Positions 31,911 to 33,283 of a DNA stretch of 33,283 nucleotides are shown here, piece by piece. The notes under the pieces are model-generated. The model was not told the origin of the DNA, searched no databases, and saw only the letters and a program-made list of their open reading frames with translations. Both the position numbers and the translations under genes were made by a program. Origin of the DNA: Anaerolineales bacterium (GTDB lineage: Bacteria > Chloroflexota > Anaerolineae > Anaerolineales > Villigracilaceae); NCBI GenBank assembly GCA_030018695.1, contig JASEHI010000026.1:1-33283 (forward strand), read 5' to 3'. Numbering within the stretch: position 1 is the first letter of the stretch; the number at the start of each line of letters is the position of its first letter.

Positions 31911-32195
31911 GCGGCATTTTACGTAAGAGGAGCGGGTTACGGCCTGGCATCGCGTCGCGTAGCACTCACAGAGAGAGCAGCATCCCTTTTGGGGCAGCCG
32001 CGCTGACCGCAAGCCTCGCTCCCATGATCGCGCCATCTCTGGCAAAACGCACCCGCGCGCGCGGCGGAGCCGCTATCCGACTGGAGCCGATGATGGCCTG
32101 CGTCTATTCGGTGACAATGTTCGTTTTCTTAGCTTTACCACTGACCATTCGCTGAAAATTTTGCGAAATCGCGAATTATCTGGTAAGCTCAAGGG
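31911..32195. other. Gap between higBA and the transposase remnant
   Basis: No gene is supported in these 285 bases. Near the right end AGCTTTACCA (about 32134-32143) faces TGGTAAGCT (about 32181-32189) in inverted orientation with one extra base, and ATTTTGCGAAATCGCGAAT lies between. This could be an end of the adjacent insertion sequence, or its promoter region. Confidence 0.4.
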
Positions 32196-32789
32196 ATGAC
32201 CACTGAACTTACCATAACAACCGAACGCATTGATGATTTTCCACTTTTGCTGGCAGTCATGCTCCATTTAGGTTTGCCAGACATCTTCGACCATCACCTG
32301 GGTCGTCACGGGCTGCACCAAGGGCTGAGTTGGGGCTGGATCGCCACCATTTGGCTGGCGCACATCCTCACCGAGAGCAATCATCGTAAGCAACCTGTGC
32401 AGGCTTGGGTGAGACAAGCGAAAGAGACCATTGAAAAGATCACCGGGCAGCATGTTCGTGAGTTGGATTTCACGGACGATCGGCTGACACTCTTGCTGCG
32501 GCGGCTGAGCAAGCCAGGAACCTGGCATGCGATTGAGAAAGAATTGGGCCAGAGCATCATCCGAGTATATGAACTGAAGCCAAAGCAGGTACGATTGGAC
32601 CCGACTACGGTTTCGGGCTATCACGACGGCGGTGCGCAGGGAGTGAAGGATGCAATCAGTTTGGTTGTCAGCCAAGGTAAATCTCCAACATGGGAGGCAA
32701 TTCGCACCATTCTTATCGAGGTGGGCCTTCAAGGAACCGTTGATTATGCAGAAGATATTCTTGCGCACGCTCAACAAGGAGGTAACTAG
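32196..32789 (+). pseudogene. Truncated IS1634-type (DUF4277) transposase with a foreign C-terminal tail
   Basis: The first 145 or so residues match the DUF4277 head of DDE transposases: MTTELTITTERIDDFPLLLA, LSWGWIATIWLAHILTESNH, LDFTDDRLTLLLRRLSKPGTW and RLDPTTVSGYHDG. In intact proteins GY is followed by the FGHSKDHRPDLPQ region with the catalytic core. Here the frame instead runs into GAQGVKDAISLVVSQGKS and about 35 more residues of unknown origin (junction near 32630). The catalytic domain is therefore missing and the protein cannot transpose DNA. The start is ATG at 32196. Confidence 0.8.
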
Positions 32790-32804
32790 CTCGACAATGT
32801 TAGA

Positions 32805-33283
32805 TTAGGTTTGACCGCTCTGTTTGCGTTGAGCATTCAGGCGGCTACGAGTAGAACGAGAGCGTTTTACGAGATGTGTGACGACCAAACGCGTGGCTTG
32901 TCCTTGCGACAACTGTGGCAAAGGCATCACGGCCTGCAACAACTCGCGCACGTTGGCGACGGACAGGGCTGGCAGAACATCCAGTTCCAATTGTTGAGCC
33001 AGTTGTGGGTCTTGGGCGTGGGTGCGAGCCCAATCATACTTGGTTTGGGCGATGAACCAGGTTGCCAGGATGGTCAGTGCCAGGTGGTGTTCCCAAGCGC
33101 GGTACTTTTGGGCCTGGAATTCATCCCAACCGGTTTCAGATTTGGCATCCTGGTTGGCTCGTTCGACGAAATGGCGGATGCACTTCAGCCAGGCCAGGCG
33201 TTCGTGAGCGGTGTCGGCGGGGGCATTGCTCAAGGCGTAGGTATAGCGTTTGCCATACTCATGCCGGATGACCAACCATTCTT
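32805..33283 (-). CDS. IS701-type transposase, C-terminal part (runs off the window)
   Basis: The visible 159 residues are the C-terminal end of an IS701/IS4-like transposase. IRHFVERANQDAKSETGWDEFQAQKYRAWEHHLALTILATWFIAQTK contains the last catalytic Glu region (ERANQDAKSE) and the family's WEHHLAL word. The frame is open to the window edge (EWLVIRHEYG is still coding), so the N-terminal part and the other end of the element lie beyond 33283. It ends 15 bases from the stop of the truncated transposase, so the insertion sequence end must lie very close to 32790-32804. The tail is Arg/Ser-rich. Confidence 0.88.
   Translation of the reverse strand, partial: EWLVIRHEYGKRYTYALSNAPADTAHERLAWLKCIRHFVERANQDAKSETGWDEFQAQKYRAWEHHLALTILATWFIAQTKYDWARTHAQDPQLAQQLELDVLPALSVANVRELLQAVMPLPQLSQGQATRLVVTHLVKRSRSTRSRLNAQRKQSGQT

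Overview
The window looks like chromosomal DNA of a Chloroflexota bacterium, most likely of the Anaerolineae. This is inferred from gene style, because there is no rRNA or other marker here. The clues are lipoproteins with Pro/Thr-rich linkers after the lipobox, a GC-rich genome with TATAAT-type -10 boxes, an oversized SecA, and many short degenerate repeats between genes. Housekeeping genes alternate with toxin-antitoxin (TA) modules, transposase remnants and repeats.

Layout: 1-0.3 kb, transposase remnant. 0.4-3.2 kb (minus strand), an MTHFR domain protein, a BMP-type solute-binding lipoprotein and an Hsp20 chaperone. 3.2-7.3 kb (plus), an M23 peptidase, an SDR-DinB fusion, an enoyl-CoA hydratase, a four-helix-bundle protein framed by inverted octamer arrays, and an AAC(3)-type acetyltransferase. 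7.3-7.9 kb, a YefM-YoeB module with a twin TGTACA operator. 8.0-13.2 kb (minus), DnaE with a 426-residue intein. 13.3-18.4 kb, an accessory island: RHH/PIN module, DUF4143 ATPase, lipoprotein, BrnTA with an internally deleted toxin, and AbiEii-type nucleotidyltransferase with a small partner. 18.5-27.3 kb (plus), SecA, adenosine deaminase, aconitase and a PlsC-like acyltransferase. 27.4-30.1 kb (minus), indolepyruvate:ferredoxin oxidoreductase IorB and IorA. 30.3-31.9 kb (minus), a nucleosidase/phosphorylase and HigBA. 32.2-33.3 kb, two transposase fragments.

Three things stand out. First, palindromic or tandem elements lie in frame inside conserved enzymes. A G/C-tract element occurs nearly identically (34 of 36 bases) in secA and iorA, a related one sits in aconitase, and a second palindrome family occurs both in aconitase and between genes. 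This resembles the protein-inserted palindromic elements known from Rickettsia. Second, most intergenic gaps hold 7- or 8-base-register degenerate repeats, sometimes as inverted pairs. Third, at least two TA operons have promoters whose predicted start site is exactly the toxin start codon.

The metabolic genes suggest an organism that ferments or respires amino acids anaerobically (IorAB), with a TCA-cycle aconitase, fatty-acid or CoA-ester metabolism (crotonase) and purine salvage (Add, nucleosidase). No tRNA, rRNA, CRISPR array or prophage was recognised.
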